From positions 1-5,973 of the forward strand of contig JAJYVJ010000107.1 of assembly GCA_021792045.1 (NCBI GenBank): a stretch of DNA of 5,973 bases, read 5' to 3'. The notes below the pieces were generated by a model. It was not told the DNA's origin. It did no database searches and saw only the letters and a list, made by a program, of their open reading frames with translations. The first letter of the stretch is position 1; each line of letters starts with the position of its first letter. This document shows, piece after piece, positions 5,720 to 5,973 of the stretch. The DNA is from Thermoplasmata archaeon (GTDB lineage Archaea; Thermoplasmatota; Thermoplasmata; Thermoplasmatales; Thermoplasmataceae). The translations under genes and the position numbers were made by a program.

Positions 5720-5973
5720 AAAAGGACAATAAGAAATGGAAAATTAGAGAATTTATTGATAAAATAGGAATGATTTCTTTCCCTGAGTATCAACGCGAAC
5801 CGAATGTGTGGGATTTAAAAAAGCGACAGAGATTAATTGATTCCATACTTAGGGGAATTGATATTTCATCGATATACCTGTATCGAAATGAAGATAATTC
5901 TTACGACTGCGTCGATGGCCGTCAGAGAATTACTGCGATTCTATCTTATGCTAACAAAAATGCAGCAGATGAT
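5716..5973 (+). CDS. DUF262 (GmrSD/ParB-like) protein, N-terminal 86 codons, cut by window end
   Basis: The visible part carries the opening of a DUF262 domain: FPEYQREPNVWD (22-33), RQRLIDSILRGIDISSIYLY (37-56) and the hallmark DGRQR (67-71), which corresponds to the family's DGQQR. DUF262 forms the N-terminal part of GmrS/GmrD type IV restriction enzymes, which bind nucleotides and cut modified DNA, and it occurs in many other defence proteins. The gene runs off the edge, so the C-terminal partner (for example DUF1524 HNH, or another effector) cannot be seen. That partner would decide whether this is a GmrSD enzyme or a sensor for the SIR2 protein. The start is TTG, overlapping the SIR2 stop, which places both in one transcript. 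Fold assignment is strong; function is inferred. Confidence 0.85.
   Translation, partial: MKKDNKKWKIREFIDKIGMISFPEYQREPNVWDLKKRQRLIDSILRGIDISSIYLYRNEDNSYDCVDGRQRITAILSYANKNAADD

Noticed and set aside
4825..5793. Minus-strand ORFs at 4825-5013 and 5560-5793
   Set aside because: They are antisense to the SIR2 and DUF262 genes, whose motifs are unambiguous.
1..5973. tRNA, rRNA, CRISPR array, insertion sequence or transposase
   Set aside because: No repeated spacer pattern, cloverleaf, ribosomal sequence or transposase motif was seen on either strand by eye.

Overview
The window is an AT-rich accessory region in which every gene reads on the + strand and almost everything recognisable belongs to DNA or nucleotide-based defence. 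Arginine is written mostly as AGA/AGG, ATA is common, and starts include TTG. Shine-Dalgarno-like boxes (GAGGTGG, GGGTGGAG) precede several starts. This fits an anaerobic or thermophilic bacterium (a Thermotogota-like lineage is only a guess) or a methanogen-type archaeon. The sequence alone does not fix the taxon.

Layout. (1) 1-266 is the end of a small gene encoding a helical protein with an LSWxxY motif. (2) 267-659 is a gene-poor stretch with short open fragments, one AT-rich hairpin and a direct repeat upstream of the next gene. (3) 660-3146 is one 828-codon ORF that joins a complete DNA methyltransferase (motifs DPFSGAGT and SPPY, residues about 1-500) to a complete AvaI/BsoBI-family type II restriction endonuclease (residues about 505-828, catalytic-site motif ELK followed by H). 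The endonuclease half begins at a methionine with a good internal ribosome binding site. (4) 3147-3857 holds a decayed gene with frameshifts and an in-frame stop. (5) 3858-5973 is a tight run of three genes: a beta-sandwich plus HEPN-like helical protein, a SIR2-family protein with its NAD-site motifs, and the first 86 codons of a DUF262 (GmrSD/ParB-like) protein whose start overlaps the SIR2 stop codon.

How the genes may work together. The fused protein should methylate host DNA and cut unmodified DNA, probably at CYCGRG-like sites if specificity follows its family. The downstream trio looks like a separate multi-gene defence module. In it a SIR2 NADase and a HEPN RNase-like protein would be candidate effectors, and the DUF262 protein a nucleotide-dependent sensor or nuclease. 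I do not recognise this exact trio as a named system, so it is the best candidate here for something undescribed. The M-R fusion is the most solid unusual observation.
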